Of a stretch of 64,000 nucleotides of DNA, positions 52,991-61,766 are shown piece by piece (within the stretch, counting starts at the first letter, position 1; every line of letters starts with the position of its first letter). Made by a program: the position numbers and the translations under genes. Under the pieces are notes generated by a model that searched no databases, was not told the origin of the DNA, and was given only the letters and a program-made list of their open reading frames with translations. Source of the stretch: Roseibium sp. HPY-6 (GTDB taxonomy: Bacteria; Pseudomonadota; Alphaproteobacteria; Rhizobiales; Stappiaceae); contig NZ_JBEWCD010000003.1 in NCBI RefSeq assembly GCF_040530035.1, forward strand, positions 779,501-843,500. Reading direction: 5' to 3'.

Positions 52991-55666
52991 ATGTCCACAC
53001 CCTATTATATCCCTGAGACGAATATCCCACTGCCGCCGGTCGACGCGGATGTGATCTCGACCGCGTGCGACTACTGCATTGTCGCTTGCGGCTACAAGAT
53101 CTACCGCTGGCCCGTCAAGGGCGGCAAAGTCGGTGGCGAGAAGGCGGACGAAAACGCGTTCGGTGTCGACTTCCCGGTCGATCCGCTCGGCCCTTGGGTT
53201 GCGCCGAACCAATACAATGTGGTTCTGCATGACGGCGAGCCGCATCACGTTATCATCATCCCCGACAAGGACACCGAACACGTCAATCTGCTCGGCAACT
53301 CCTCCATTCGCGGCGGCGCTCTGGCGCAGAAGGTCTATAATCCTCAGACCCCGACGCGTGACCGTCTGAAATCTCCGATGATCCGCATGTTCGGCGTCCT
53401 GATGCCGGTTACATGGGACTTCGCGATGGAAATCGCGGCGGAGGTCGGCAAGCACGTGATCAAGGTGCATGGCGAAAATGCCTACTGCGTCAAGACATTC
53501 TCGTACGGCTACATGGAAAACACCTACGCCATCACGAAATATGCCTTGAACAGCGTCAACACGGCCAACTTCACCTTCCATGACACGCCGTCCGACGTGA
53601 CATCAACGCCCGGTTTCCGGGATGCGGGCTTCGACAATTTCGGCCCGTCTTATGAAGACTGGCGCGACGCCGAAACGCTGCTCGTTTGCGGCACTGATCC
53701 TTATGAAACCAAGACCATCCTGTTCACGGATTGGATGATGCCTGGCATTCAGAACGGTCAGAAAGCGATCTTCATGGTGCCGCGCAAGACCGGCGGCATT
53801 GCCTATGCGGAAAAGAACGGCGGCATGTGGCTGGACATCCAGCCCGGTACCGATCTTCTGGTCGTCAATGCGATTGCCCGGGTCATTGTTGAAAACGGCT
53901 GGGAAGACAGCGACTGGATCCAGAAATGGGTCAACAACAAGTGGGAAAGCTCTTCAGGCTTCGGTCAGGGTACGCGTAACACGCCCTGGCAGTGGCGGAC
54001 CACCTGGGGCAAGTTCCAGACGGCCGGCTTCGAGGACTGGAAGGAATGGCTCCTGTCTCAGGACGAGTTTGCTCCCGAAACGGCTGCCGAGATCGCTCAG
54101 ATCGACGTCCAGAAGATCTACACTGCCGCTGAATGGATGGCCAAGCCGAAAGAAGACGGCTCGCGTCCGAAAACATCGGTCATGATCGAGAAGGGCTTCT
54201 ACTGGTCGAACAACACGGGCAATACCCAGGCGATATCCGCACTCGGCATCATCGTCGGTGCCGGTGGACGTCCGGGTCAGGTTATCGGCCGCGCCGGTGG
54301 TCACCAGAGGGGTGGTCTGCGTGGTGGCAAATATCCGCGCAACAAATCGCCTGAGAAGCTGCCGGGCCGCCGTCGCCGTGCGATGGACACCGACCGCTAT
54401 CTGATGTCCGGTCACACCCGCTTCGCTCACGTGATCGGCAACACCTGGATCCAGTCCATGTGCGGATCGCAGTCGCTCGCGGCCAAGTTCAACGAGCTGA
54501 CCGTGGAAAATCCGCATCAGATCAGCTCGTTCGACAAGCAGGAAATCATCGATACGCTGAAACGGCGCGTCGACAGCGGCGGTATGGTGGTTGTCAACCA
54601 GGACATCTACCTGGTCGATCCGATCGGTGCCCGTTATGCCGACATAGTCTTCCCGGCTGCAGGCTGGGGCGAGGATACCTTCACCCGCGCCAACGGAGAG
54701 CGCCGCCTCCGGCTCTATCCGAAGTTCTACGATGCACCGGGAGAAGCAAAACCGGACTGGTGGATCATTGCCAAGCTGGCAACAGCCATGGGCTACAAGG
54801 GCTTCGATTGGAAAAACTCCAACGAGGTGCTTGAGGAAGGGGCTCGCTTCTCAAGAGGAAGCCGCAAGGACTTCTTCAACGTCAAGGTCGTCGCACAGCG
54901 CGAAGGCAAGACGTTGCACGAGAAGTTCGCCGAATTCGGTACCAACGGCATCCAGGGTCCGGTCCTTCTGCAGGACGACGGAACGCTGGTCGGCACCAAG
55001 CGTCTGCATGACACGCAACGTGAATTGCCCGCAGACGGGCCGTCCGGCGCCAACCGCCTCGGCAAGAAGTTGACGCACTTCAACTCGCAGACCGGCAAAT
55101 GCAACATCCAGAAGTCTCCATGGAGCCTGTTCTCCGACTACTGGGCATGGTTGAAGCCGAAAGACGACGAGTTGTGGGTCACCTCAGGCCGCATCAACGA
55201 ACGCTGGCAGTCCGGTTATGATGACCGCCGCCGTCCTTACATCGTTCAGCGCTGGCCGGAGAACTGGGTTGAGATCCATCCTGACGACGCTGCCGCCAGA
55301 GGCATAGAGAACGGTGACTACGTCATGCTCTATTCCGACCGGATCCCGGTTCAAAAGGATACGATCATCGGCGTGGAAGGCGACGACTTCCAGTTCACCA
55401 AGCTGATGGAGCACGGGCATATCGAGCTGACAGAAGCCGCGATAACGGCAGTTGCCATCGTGACACCCGCCGTGAAGAAGGGGCTCCTCTATATGGACTT
55501 CCTGCATACGGCGCAGCCCGCGAACGCTCTGTCCGGACGCGTGGTCGACTGGATCAGCGGTAACTACAACTACAAAATGGGTGTTGGCCGGATCCGCAAG
55601 ATCGGCACGTCCCCCTATAAGACCAGTTACCGTTCCATGTCCTTTGCCCGCCGCGATATTGCGTAA
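52991..55666 (+). CDS. idrA: Molybdopterin catalytic subunit, iodate reductase-like (IdrA; AioA family)
   Basis: An 891-residue DMSO-reductase-family enzyme of the arsenite-oxidase branch. The [3Fe-4S] ligands Cys26, Cys29 and Cys33 (ACDYCIVACGYK) are followed 70 residues later by Ser104 in NSSIRGG, the exact C-x2-C-x3-C-x70-S pattern of AioA. The second half has GHQRGGLRGGKYPRN near residue 435 where AioA has its pterin/substrate segment, but residues around YGYMENTYAITKY differ from the arsenite site. With IdrB it would reduce iodate in the periplasm. The pairing with two di-heme peroxidases favours iodate over arsenite. A hairpin terminator follows. Confidence 0.85.
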   Translation: MSTPYYIPETNIPLPPVDADVISTACDYCIVACGYKIYRWPVKGGKVGGEKADENAFGVDFPVDPLGPWVAPNQYNVVLHDGEPHHVIIIPDKDTEHVNLLGNSSIRGGALAQKVYNPQTPTRDRLKSPMIRMFGVLMPVTWDFAMEIAAEVGKHVIKVHGENAYCVKTFSYGYMENTYAITKYALNSVNTANFTFHDTPSDVTSTPGFRDAGFDNFGPSYEDWRDAETLLVCGTDPYETKTILFTDWMMPGIQNGQKAIFMVPRKTGGIAYAEKNGGMWLDIQPGTDLLVVNAIARVIVENGWEDSDWIQKWVNNKWESSSGFGQGTRNTPWQWRTTWGKFQTAGFEDWKEWLLSQDEFAPETAAEIAQIDVQKIYTAAEWMAKPKEDGSRPKTSVMIEKGFYWSNNTGNTQAISALGIIVGAGGRPGQVIGRAGGHQRGGLRGGKYPRNKSPEKLPGRRRRAMDTDRYLMSGHTRFAHVIGNTWIQSMCGSQSLAAKFNELTVENPHQISSFDKQEIIDTLKRRVDSGGMVVVNQDIYLVDPIGARYADIVFPAAGWGEDTFTRANGERRLRLYPKFYDAPGEAKPDWWIIAKLATAMGYKGFDWKNSNEVLEEGARFSRGSRKDFFNVKVVAQREGKTLHEKFAEFGTNGIQGPVLLQDDGTLVGTKRLHDTQRELPADGPSGANRLGKKLTHFNSQTGKCNIQKSPWSLFSDYWAWLKPKDDELWVTSGRINERWQSGYDDRRRPYIVQRWPENWVEIHPDDAAARGIENGDYVMLYSDRIPVQKDTIIGVEGDDFQFTKLMEHGHIELTEAAITAVAIVTPAVKKGLLYMDFLHTAQPANALSGRVVDWISGNYNYKMGVGRIRKIGTSPYKTSYRSMSFARRDIA

Positions 55667-55681
55667 GGGCGAACGGAAAGA

Positions 55682-55695
55682 CTGATCAAGATCAA
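55682..55695 (+). promoter_or_regulatory. FNR box upstream of the HEAT-repeat gene
   Basis: CTGATCAAGATCAA has the same CTGAT-N4-ATCAA form as the idr box. A start at 55730 would put it at -41.5, with TTAAAT at the -10 position (55718-55723) and a 28-base leader. It overlaps the first bases of the idrA terminator hairpin. Confidence 0.65.
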
Positions 55696-55719
55696 GGCGG
55701 GGACCAATGTTCCCGCCTT
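55694..55719 (+). terminator. Terminator hairpin after idrA
   Basis: AAGGCGGG and CCCGCCTT form an 8-bp stem with a 10-base loop, followed by AAATTTT. It starts 28 bases after the idrA stop and lies inside the predicted promoter of the next gene. Confidence 0.65.
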
Positions 55720-55757
55720 AAATTTTGCGGCAAGAAAACGGAACAGGTTCTTCAGAC

Positions 55758-58139
55758 ATGACCCTAGACTATTCAGCAGTTCCAGACGCTATCGACACGA
55801 TCACGCTGGACCAGGACATCCAGGACAACTTGCTGAAAATTGCAGGATCGGGAAGTCCCGCCGAGCAATGCCTGGCCATCAAAGCGATTGGCGCTTGGTC
55901 ATTTGCATCAGCGCGCGAAGCGCTCCGGGAGGCATTGCGCAATGACGATCCCGATGTTCGCGTCGATGCCTTGCAGGCCTTGGTAAAGCTGGAAGAAAAG
56001 AACCTCGGCAAGGACTTCCTGTGGAGCCTTGAGAACGACCCTGTTAGCGAGGCGAAAGTCGAGGCGTTGCAAGGACTTTGCCTGGAAGACCGTGATCTTG
56101 CAGAGCCATTGTTGCGCAAGCTGGTTCTGGACAGGTGTGAAGATACTGTCGCCTGGGAAGACGATGTCGCCGACTGGGACGATTGGCTGGATGTCCAGAA
56201 GGAAGTCATCAGAACCATAGGCAGGCTTGGTATCGAAGAGGCGGTCGAGGAGCTTCTGTCAGCGGCAAATGATGAATTCGGTCAGGACGTCTGGCGTGAG
56301 GTTCTGGAGGCGTTCGCCGGGCTCGGTCGTCCGGGTTTGCTGGCCCTCATAGATGCGGGTCAAAGCCCGGATGTAAGGCAGCGGGAACGCGCCGCCCGGG
56401 CCCTGGGAGGGTCCGAAGACGCCATGGCCGTGAAGGCACTGGAAGCCCTGGCGCGGGACGCACAGGAGGACGTCAGGCTCGCAGCCCTTGAGACACTGTT
56501 GGAACGTGGAGCGGACCCGAACGATCAGCAGATGATTGATGACGCGTCCGCGAAGATAAGGGCTTTCGCAGCGGCAAAGTCTCCGACGATCGGGACCGAT
56601 GACCTGATCGGTCTCGCTCTTGCCGACGAGGACAAGTCGGTTCGACTTGCGGCCGTCACACGTCTTGACGGGGAACGGTTGAACGCCAGCCGGACAGCGA
56701 AGCTGGTTTCCCACCTGCGGTCGGCAGTGAGAAGCGAGACGGTTGAAATCGTCTGTGCGCTCGTGACCGTGTTGGGTCGAAGCGAACATGAAGACGCACT
56801 TGACCTGCTTCTCGACATTCAAAAACACAACTCCAAACCCGAAATCCAGCGTGCGGTTTTATCGACACTCGCGAATTTTGCACGGCCGGAAGTGCTGGAA
56901 CCGCTCACGGACGGGATAACCTCCAAGAGCCAGTCAGTTCGATTGTCGGCGCTTGCGTCGCTTGCTGATCTTTCCGAAGGCGACGGATCAGTCGCCGACA
57001 ATGCGGCCGCCATGCTGCTCCTGGCCGCACGCGGAGACCTGGCGCCTGAAGACAGCGAACAGAACAAAGACCAGGACAATGAAAACGAAGAGGAAAAGCA
57101 GTTCGGCGCGCGCGCCCGCGACGATGACGGCGGAAGCAAAAACCGCATTGTGCTGGACCGCGAAGGTAACATCGTCCCGCAGGAAGAAACCGAAGAGCCG
57201 GTCAGGCTGAGTGACTACCGGAAGCCTGAAGCCACCGATGAGCTTGAAGGAACGCCCGAAGAAACCGACGATCTGCCGGAACCGGTAGAGAACGGTATCG
57301 AGCAGGAAGAGACTGCCGAGATTGTCGCCTTTCCGCAAAGCACACTCGCCGCCATCCTTCAGGGTGATGAGGAACAGGCCCAGTTTCAGGAAGAAAAGAT
57401 CGACCTGTCGGATGAAGACCTCAAGTTTCTCGAGCTGGCGCAGTCGACACTTAAAAAGAAGCGCGTGCGGCCTGACGTTGCTCCGAACACCGCCATCGAT
57501 ATCCGCAGGATTGCGGTCAGGCTCATTGGTGAGCTGACGCACACGGCGTTTACCTCCGTCCTGCTTGAGGCTCTCGAAGCCCGCGATGATGAATTGCGGA
57601 CCGCGGCGCTGACGTCCCTGTCGCATCGGCACAGCAAAGGCGTTTTGCTGGAGCTATCAGAGTGGGCCCGGATGTCCGAGATGCCGCCAGAAAACCACCC
57701 TCCTGCCCGGGCGGCGTATCTTGATCTTCTGTCATGCGCGCCGGCGGATCACGCGCATCCTGTCCTTGAAAACGCGCTTGAGGACGAAGACAACACGGTT
57801 CGCGTTGCTGCACTTTGTTCATTTGAAAAAAGGAACGTCGTCCCCGAGCGGATCCCGGCTTTCCTTCGATCGGTAAACCGGGAAACACGGCGCGCGGCGC
57901 TCGGGTTCGTTTGCCGCAAGGGTGATCCGGGCATGATCGACGGTCTTGTTGATGCCACGTTTGACGAAAGCGGGGCACTCTGGGCTGAGTTGGCGCTGCT
58001 GTTGGGCCGGACAGGGCCAAGCTTTTTCACGGAACGGGTTCTTGAAAAGCTCGATCAGGCTTGTTCAGAGGGCGGTGTGAACCGTCAGATCGCTTTGCAG
58101 GTCCTTGCCGCGCTCGGTCGTTCGCAAACGAAAAACTAA
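55758..58139 (+). CDS. Large HEAT-repeat protein linked to the iodate reductase cluster
   Basis: A 793-residue cytoplasmic protein without signal peptide. Residues about 10-425 and 575-793 are arrays of 30-40-residue helical repeats of the HEAT/PBS-lyase kind (for example VRVDALQALVKLE, VRLAALETLLERG, VRLSALASLADLS, VRVAALCSFEKRN). They are joined by a highly acidic, Glu/Asp-rich disordered linker (about 427-570). HEAT arrays bind proteins; in some systems they help assemble cofactor enzymes. Its FNR-type promoter and position make it a candidate chaperone or maturation scaffold for IdrAB, which is inference. The stop overlaps the convergent ABC gene by 4 bases. ATG 55758 was chosen over a TTG at 55725. 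Confidence 0.85.
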   Translation: MTLDYSAVPDAIDTITLDQDIQDNLLKIAGSGSPAEQCLAIKAIGAWSFASAREALREALRNDDPDVRVDALQALVKLEEKNLGKDFLWSLENDPVSEAKVEALQGLCLEDRDLAEPLLRKLVLDRCEDTVAWEDDVADWDDWLDVQKEVIRTIGRLGIEEAVEELLSAANDEFGQDVWREVLEAFAGLGRPGLLALIDAGQSPDVRQRERAARALGGSEDAMAVKALEALARDAQEDVRLAALETLLERGADPNDQQMIDDASAKIRAFAAAKSPTIGTDDLIGLALADEDKSVRLAAVTRLDGERLNASRTAKLVSHLRSAVRSETVEIVCALVTVLGRSEHEDALDLLLDIQKHNSKPEIQRAVLSTLANFARPEVLEPLTDGITSKSQSVRLSALASLADLSEGDGSVADNAAAMLLLAARGDLAPEDSEQNKDQDNENEEEKQFGARARDDDGGSKNRIVLDREGNIVPQEETEEPVRLSDYRKPEATDELEGTPEETDDLPEPVENGIEQEETAEIVAFPQSTLAAILQGDEEQAQFQEEKIDLSDEDLKFLELAQSTLKKKRVRPDVAPNTAIDIRRIAVRLIGELTHTAFTSVLLEALEARDDELRTAALTSLSHRHSKGVLLELSEWARMSEMPPENHPPARAAYLDLLSCAPADHAHPVLENALEDEDNTVRVAALCSFEKRNVVPERIPAFLRSVNRETRRAALGFVCRKGDPGMIDGLVDATFDESGALWAELALLLGRTGPSFFTERVLEKLDQACSEGGVNRQIALQVLAALGRSQTKN

Positions 58140-58951
58140 GCCCAGACCTGATCCGGATCAGGTAGCGGGATTGCATCAAGAAGCGTCCGCGTATAGTCCG
58201 CCTGAGGATCGTCGAAAAGCTCCGCAGTCGGCGCGTTTTCGACAATCTCGCCCTGGTGAAGCACCAGAATGCGCGAGCACAGGCGCCGGATCACCGACAG
58301 ATCGTGGCTGACAAAGGCAAGCGTGAGCCCAAGCTCGCGCACCAACTGTTCCAGAAGATTGAGAACCTGGGCTTGCGAGGAAACATCAAGCCCTGAAACG
58401 ATCTCGTCGGCCAGGATGAAATCCGGTTTTAGAGCGATGGCGCGCGCAATGCCGACGCGCTGCCGCTGGCCGCCGGAAAGTTCGTGCGGGTAGCGTGTCT
58501 CGAAACTCTTCGGCAAGCCGACCATCTCGAGCGCTTCGCCGACCCTAGCCTTGATGGTGTCGAAACCCTGAAGGCGCAAAGGACCTGCAATGATGCCGCC
58601 GACCTGCCGGCGCGGATTGAGCGAGGACATCGGGTCCTGGAAGATCATCTGAAAACGTTTGCGCAAGGGCCGGAGGTCGTCTTCGCTCAGATGCGCAATT
58701 TCGGTTTCTTCAAAACGGATCGATCCGCTGTCCGGTTCAAGCAGGCGGATCATCGCGCGGCCAAGCGTCGATTTGCCCGAGCCCGAACCTCCGACTATGC
58801 CCAGAACATCACCCCTTGCGACATCGAATGTCAGCCCTTTCAGCACTTGCGTGCGAGGGGCCGCGCCGAACAGCGGTTTTTTGGAAAGGTCCGGAAAAGA
58901 GACCTTCAGATCCTGCACTTTGTAAATCTGATCACTCACGGCGGCATTCAC
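58136..58951 (-). CDS. Dipeptide/oligopeptide ABC ATPase (DppF-like)
   Basis: A 271-residue ATPase. It has Walker A GGSGSGKST, the signature LSGGQRQRVGIARAI and Walker B FILADEIVSGLDVS, where the usual EPVSALD is EIVSGLD. The C-terminal oligopeptide-type tail (ADYTRTLLDAIPLPDP) normally binds a [4Fe-4S] cluster in some members, but its Cys set is not seen here. It is the last gene of the operon and overlaps the DppD-like gene by 4 bases. Confidence 0.9.
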   Translation of the reverse strand: MNAAVSDQIYKVQDLKVSFPDLSKKPLFGAAPRTQVLKGLTFDVARGDVLGIVGGSGSGKSTLGRAMIRLLEPDSGSIRFEETEIAHLSEDDLRPLRKRFQMIFQDPMSSLNPRRQVGGIIAGPLRLQGFDTIKARVGEALEMVGLPKSFETRYPHELSGGQRQRVGIARAIALKPDFILADEIVSGLDVSSQAQVLNLLEQLVRELGLTLAFVSHDLSVIRRLCSRILVLHQGEIVENAPTAELFDDPQADYTRTLLDAIPLPDPDQVWA

Positions 58952-59814
58952 CCGTTCAACTGCGCATCGAAGGCGGCCACTTCCCGTTCCACCTCGGCGA
59001 TGATTGATTCAGGGACCGGCATCAGCGAGCCGTCCGGATCGGTGTATTTGGGTGTCGCTGCCAAGAGCGCGCGAGAGTAGGCGTGCGCAGGCGCTTCGAA
59101 AAAGGCACGCACGCTCGTGTCCTCGATCACCTTGCCGGCATAAAGGACCGTCAGCGACTGGCTGACCTTGGATACGACGCCGAGATCGTGGGTTACGAAA
59201 AGCAGTGCCGTTTGGTGACGCTCCTGCATCTCCCGGATCAGTTTGAGGATCTGTTTTTGCACCGTCACGTCAAGCGCCGTTGTCGGCTCATCCGCTATGA
59301 TGAGCTTGGGTTCGGCCGCAAAGGCGGAGGCGATCAGGATGCGCTGACGCATGCCGCCGGATAATTCGTGCGGATAGGATTTCATGACGCGGCCGGGGTC
59401 CTGAATGTGCACCTCATCAAGCAGTTCCAGCGCACGCGCTTCGGCCTCCGGCCGTTTCCAGCCCAGAATGTCGACAAGCCGGTCTATGATCTGCGGGCCG
59501 ATCTTGCGGGACGGATTGAGTGCCGTGAGCGGATCCTGAGGAATCAGGGCGGCCTTTGCGCCGATCCGTTCCCGTCGTGCTTTCGGCGGTAAGGTTAGAA
59601 GGTCCTCGCCGTCAAGCAGGATTTTGCCTCCGGTGAGCCGGGCGGCGCGCGGCAGGATACCAAGCACGGCTTTGCCGATCATGCTCTTGCCGGCGCCGCT
59701 CTCCCCGACAAGTGCGCGCACCTCGCCGGCCTCTACCTCAAGCGAGACCTTGCGCAGCAGGGGCACGCCGTTTTTCAGCCGGACCGTCAGGTCTTGGATA
59801 GCGAGGTAACTCAT
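58948..59814 (-). CDS. Dipeptide/oligopeptide ABC ATPase (DppD-like)
   Basis: A 288-residue ATPase with Walker A GESGAGKSM near residue 37, the signature LSGGMRQRILIASAF and Walker B LIIADEPTTALDVT. The Q-loop region ALIPQDPLTALNPSRKIG is characteristic of the peptide class. Walker A ends in Ser-Met rather than Ser-Thr, a mild deviation also seen in related proteins. It overlaps its neighbours on both sides (ATGA). Confidence 0.9.
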   Translation of the reverse strand: MSYLAIQDLTVRLKNGVPLLRKVSLEVEAGEVRALVGESGAGKSMIGKAVLGILPRAARLTGGKILLDGEDLLTLPPKARRERIGAKAALIPQDPLTALNPSRKIGPQIIDRLVDILGWKRPEAEARALELLDEVHIQDPGRVMKSYPHELSGGMRQRILIASAFAAEPKLIIADEPTTALDVTVQKQILKLIREMQERHQTALLFVTHDLGVVSKVSQSLTVLYAGKVIEDTSVRAFFEAPAHAYSRALLAATPKYTDPDGSLMPVPESIIAEVEREVAAFDAQLNG

Positions 59815-60662
59815 CGCAGCACCGGATCGAAATAGTCTTTCAGGCCCTCACCGAGTTGGGAAAAGCTGAGCACTGTCAGGAAAAGCGCAAAGAGAGGGAA
59901 CACAAGCACCCACCACGCCTGGTAGATCGATGTACGCCCCTCTGCGATCATGCCGCCCCAGGTCGGTTGGTCGGTCGAAATGGAAAGATTCACGAAACTC
60001 AGGATAGCCTCGACGATCACCGCAATGCCCATTTCCAACGTCAGCAGGGCGACGATCGTGGGCAGCACATTGGGGAGAATTTCGGCAAGCGCAATCCCGA
60101 GACGGGTGCGCCCGGCGACCTGCGCCGAGGCCACATAGTCCATCGCGCCCTGGCTCATGGCTTCGGCGCGCACGACCCGGGAGAAGCGCGTCCAGTCGAT
60201 CACGACGATCGCGATGATGATAGACGTGAGACCGGTGCCCAAAACCGCAATAAGGAGGATCGCAAAGAGGACTGGCGGAAACGCCATCCAGATATCGACC
60301 AGTCGAGAGATCACAAGATCAGCCCATCCGCGGTAGTAACCGGCAATCAGCCCGAGCGTCGCGCCAACGAGACAGGTCAGCGTCCCGGCAACGAGCGCGA
60401 CTGTCAGTGCGAGCCGGGCCCCGTAAAGCATCCGGCTGAGCAGATCGCGTCCAAGTGAGTCCGTCCCCAGAAGATAGGCGGGATCCGCCCCCTGTTCCCA
60501 AAAGGGTGGCAGCCGCGCCGCGAACAGATCCTGTTCTAGCGGGTCGTGCGGGCTGATCATCGGCGCAAAGATCGCCGCAAGCACCAGCAGGAGAAGCCAG
60601 CCCCCACTCAGCCACAGACGCAGGCCGGGCAACCGGCGGATTTGTCCTCGCGCGTCAGGCAT
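59811..60662 (-). CDS. Dipeptide/oligopeptide ABC permease (DppC-like)
   Basis: A 283-residue inner-membrane permease with the DppC layout: an N-terminal helix, the LLGTDSLGRDLLSRMLYGAR periplasmic/interface motif near residue 65, and the coupling loop RVVRAEAMSQGAMDYVASAQ. It pairs with the DppB-like permease whose gene it overlaps by 8 bases. Confidence 0.92.
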   Translation of the reverse strand: MPDARGQIRRLPGLRLWLSGGWLLLLVLAAIFAPMISPHDPLEQDLFAARLPPFWEQGADPAYLLGTDSLGRDLLSRMLYGARLALTVALVAGTLTCLVGATLGLIAGYYRGWADLVISRLVDIWMAFPPVLFAILLIAVLGTGLTSIIIAIVVIDWTRFSRVVRAEAMSQGAMDYVASAQVAGRTRLGIALAEILPNVLPTIVALLTLEMGIAVIVEAILSFVNLSISTDQPTWGGMIAEGRTSIYQAWWVLVFPLFALFLTVLSFSQLGEGLKDYFDPVLR

Positions 60663-61665
60663 GGCGCAGCCTCGGGTTAAGCGCAGCGTATGTCATGTCC
60701 ACCAGCAGATTGACGAGTGTAAAGAGCAGCGCGAACACCAGTACGATGCCCTGGATCAGCGGCAGGTCGCGGTTGATCACCGCATCGATGGCCATGTTCC
60801 CCAGCCCCTCATAGGAAAACAGGCGTTCGATAATGACCGTGCCGCCGATCAGAAACGTGAATTGAACGCCGATAAGCGTCAGCGTCGGCAGGATCGCGTT
60901 CGGCAGGGCGTCACGTGTGATGATCGATGTTTCCGAATACCCCTTGGTGCGCGCAAGCGTGATATAGTCATCGTGCATGCACTCTTTCAGCGATTGCTTT
61001 AAGAGCTGCAGAATGATTGCCGCAAGCGGGATCGCGAGCGCGAGCGCAGGCAGCAACATGTGTCCGAGCAGATCGATGACGACGTCGAAACGAAGGCGGA
61101 CCAAAGCTTCAAGCAAATAGAAGTTGGACTGAAAGTCGAAACCGAGGGAAGGCGATACCCGGCCTGAAATATGGAAGATCGGCCAGACGACACCCAGGAC
61201 CAGGATCAGTGCTAGCCCCCAGAGGAAATCCGGCAGTGACAGCGCGACGCCGCCGGCAACGTCGATACCGCCCTCGACTTTGGTTCCCCGGTACAAGGTG
61301 GCCGTGAGCGCGGCTGCCCCTCCGAGTGCGATCGCGATCAGGAGCGCCATCAGCGAGAGTTCCAGTGTTGCTGGCAACCGTCCGGTCACTAGGTCGAACA
61401 CGGGTTGGCGGGAGGTGATGGACGTTCCGAAATCCCCTTGCAGCACGTTGACAAGCCAGATCCAGAATTGTTCCGGGATGCTCTTGTCGAGGCCGTAAAG
61501 CGTTTTCAGGCGATCGATATCCGCCTCCGTCGCGCCGGGCGGCAGCATCATGGCGATCGGATTGCCCGGAACGATACGGATCACGACAAAAACGATAATG
61601 GCCGCCCCTAAAAGAGTGACCAGTGTTGTCGCAAAGCGCGTCAGCAGTGCACGCACGAATGGCAT
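60655..61665 (-). CDS. Dipeptide/oligopeptide ABC permease (DppB-like)
   Basis: A 336-residue permease with the DppB start (ALLTRFATTLVTLLGAAIIVF) and IVPGNPIAMMLPPGATEADI. The coupling segment is MHDDYITLARTKGYSETSII. It is separated from the binding-protein gene upstream by about 100 bases containing two stem-loops. Members of this class import peptides, opines, nickel or other small organics. Confidence 0.92.
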   Translation of the reverse strand: MPFVRALLTRFATTLVTLLGAAIIVFVVIRIVPGNPIAMMLPPGATEADIDRLKTLYGLDKSIPEQFWIWLVNVLQGDFGTSITSRQPVFDLVTGRLPATLELSLMALLIAIALGGAAALTATLYRGTKVEGGIDVAGGVALSLPDFLWGLALILVLGVVWPIFHISGRVSPSLGFDFQSNFYLLEALVRLRFDVVIDLLGHMLLPALALAIPLAAIILQLLKQSLKECMHDDYITLARTKGYSETSIITRDALPNAILPTLTLIGVQFTFLIGGTVIIERLFSYEGLGNMAIDAVINRDLPLIQGIVLVFALLFTLVNLLVDMTYAALNPRLRHA

Positions 61666-61701
61666 GTGACGAAAATTTACCCTTCAACTCGGACAAAGAG
61701 C

Positions 61702-61744
61702 CGCCGCAGCACCCTAAGGAGCAAGCAAGCTGGGTACTGCGGCG
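61702..61744 (-). terminator. Intercistronic stem-loop between peptide-binding protein and permease
   Basis: CGCCGCAG / CTGCGGCG plus an inner ACCC / GGGT form a long stem. A second small hairpin (AGCCGG-TGTTT-CCGGCT, 61751-61767) lies beside it at the binding-protein stop. Together they could stabilise the binding-protein mRNA or attenuate the downstream genes. Confidence 0.55.
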
Positions 61745-61766
61745 AAGGCGAGCCGGTGTTTCCGGC

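Noticed and set aside
52991..55666. Call as arsenite oxidase AioA with AioB
   Set aside because: The Fe-S pattern fits AioA, but the substrate-site region differs, two di-heme peroxidases are built into the operon and no ars or aio regulatory genes are present. Iodate reductase explains the set better.
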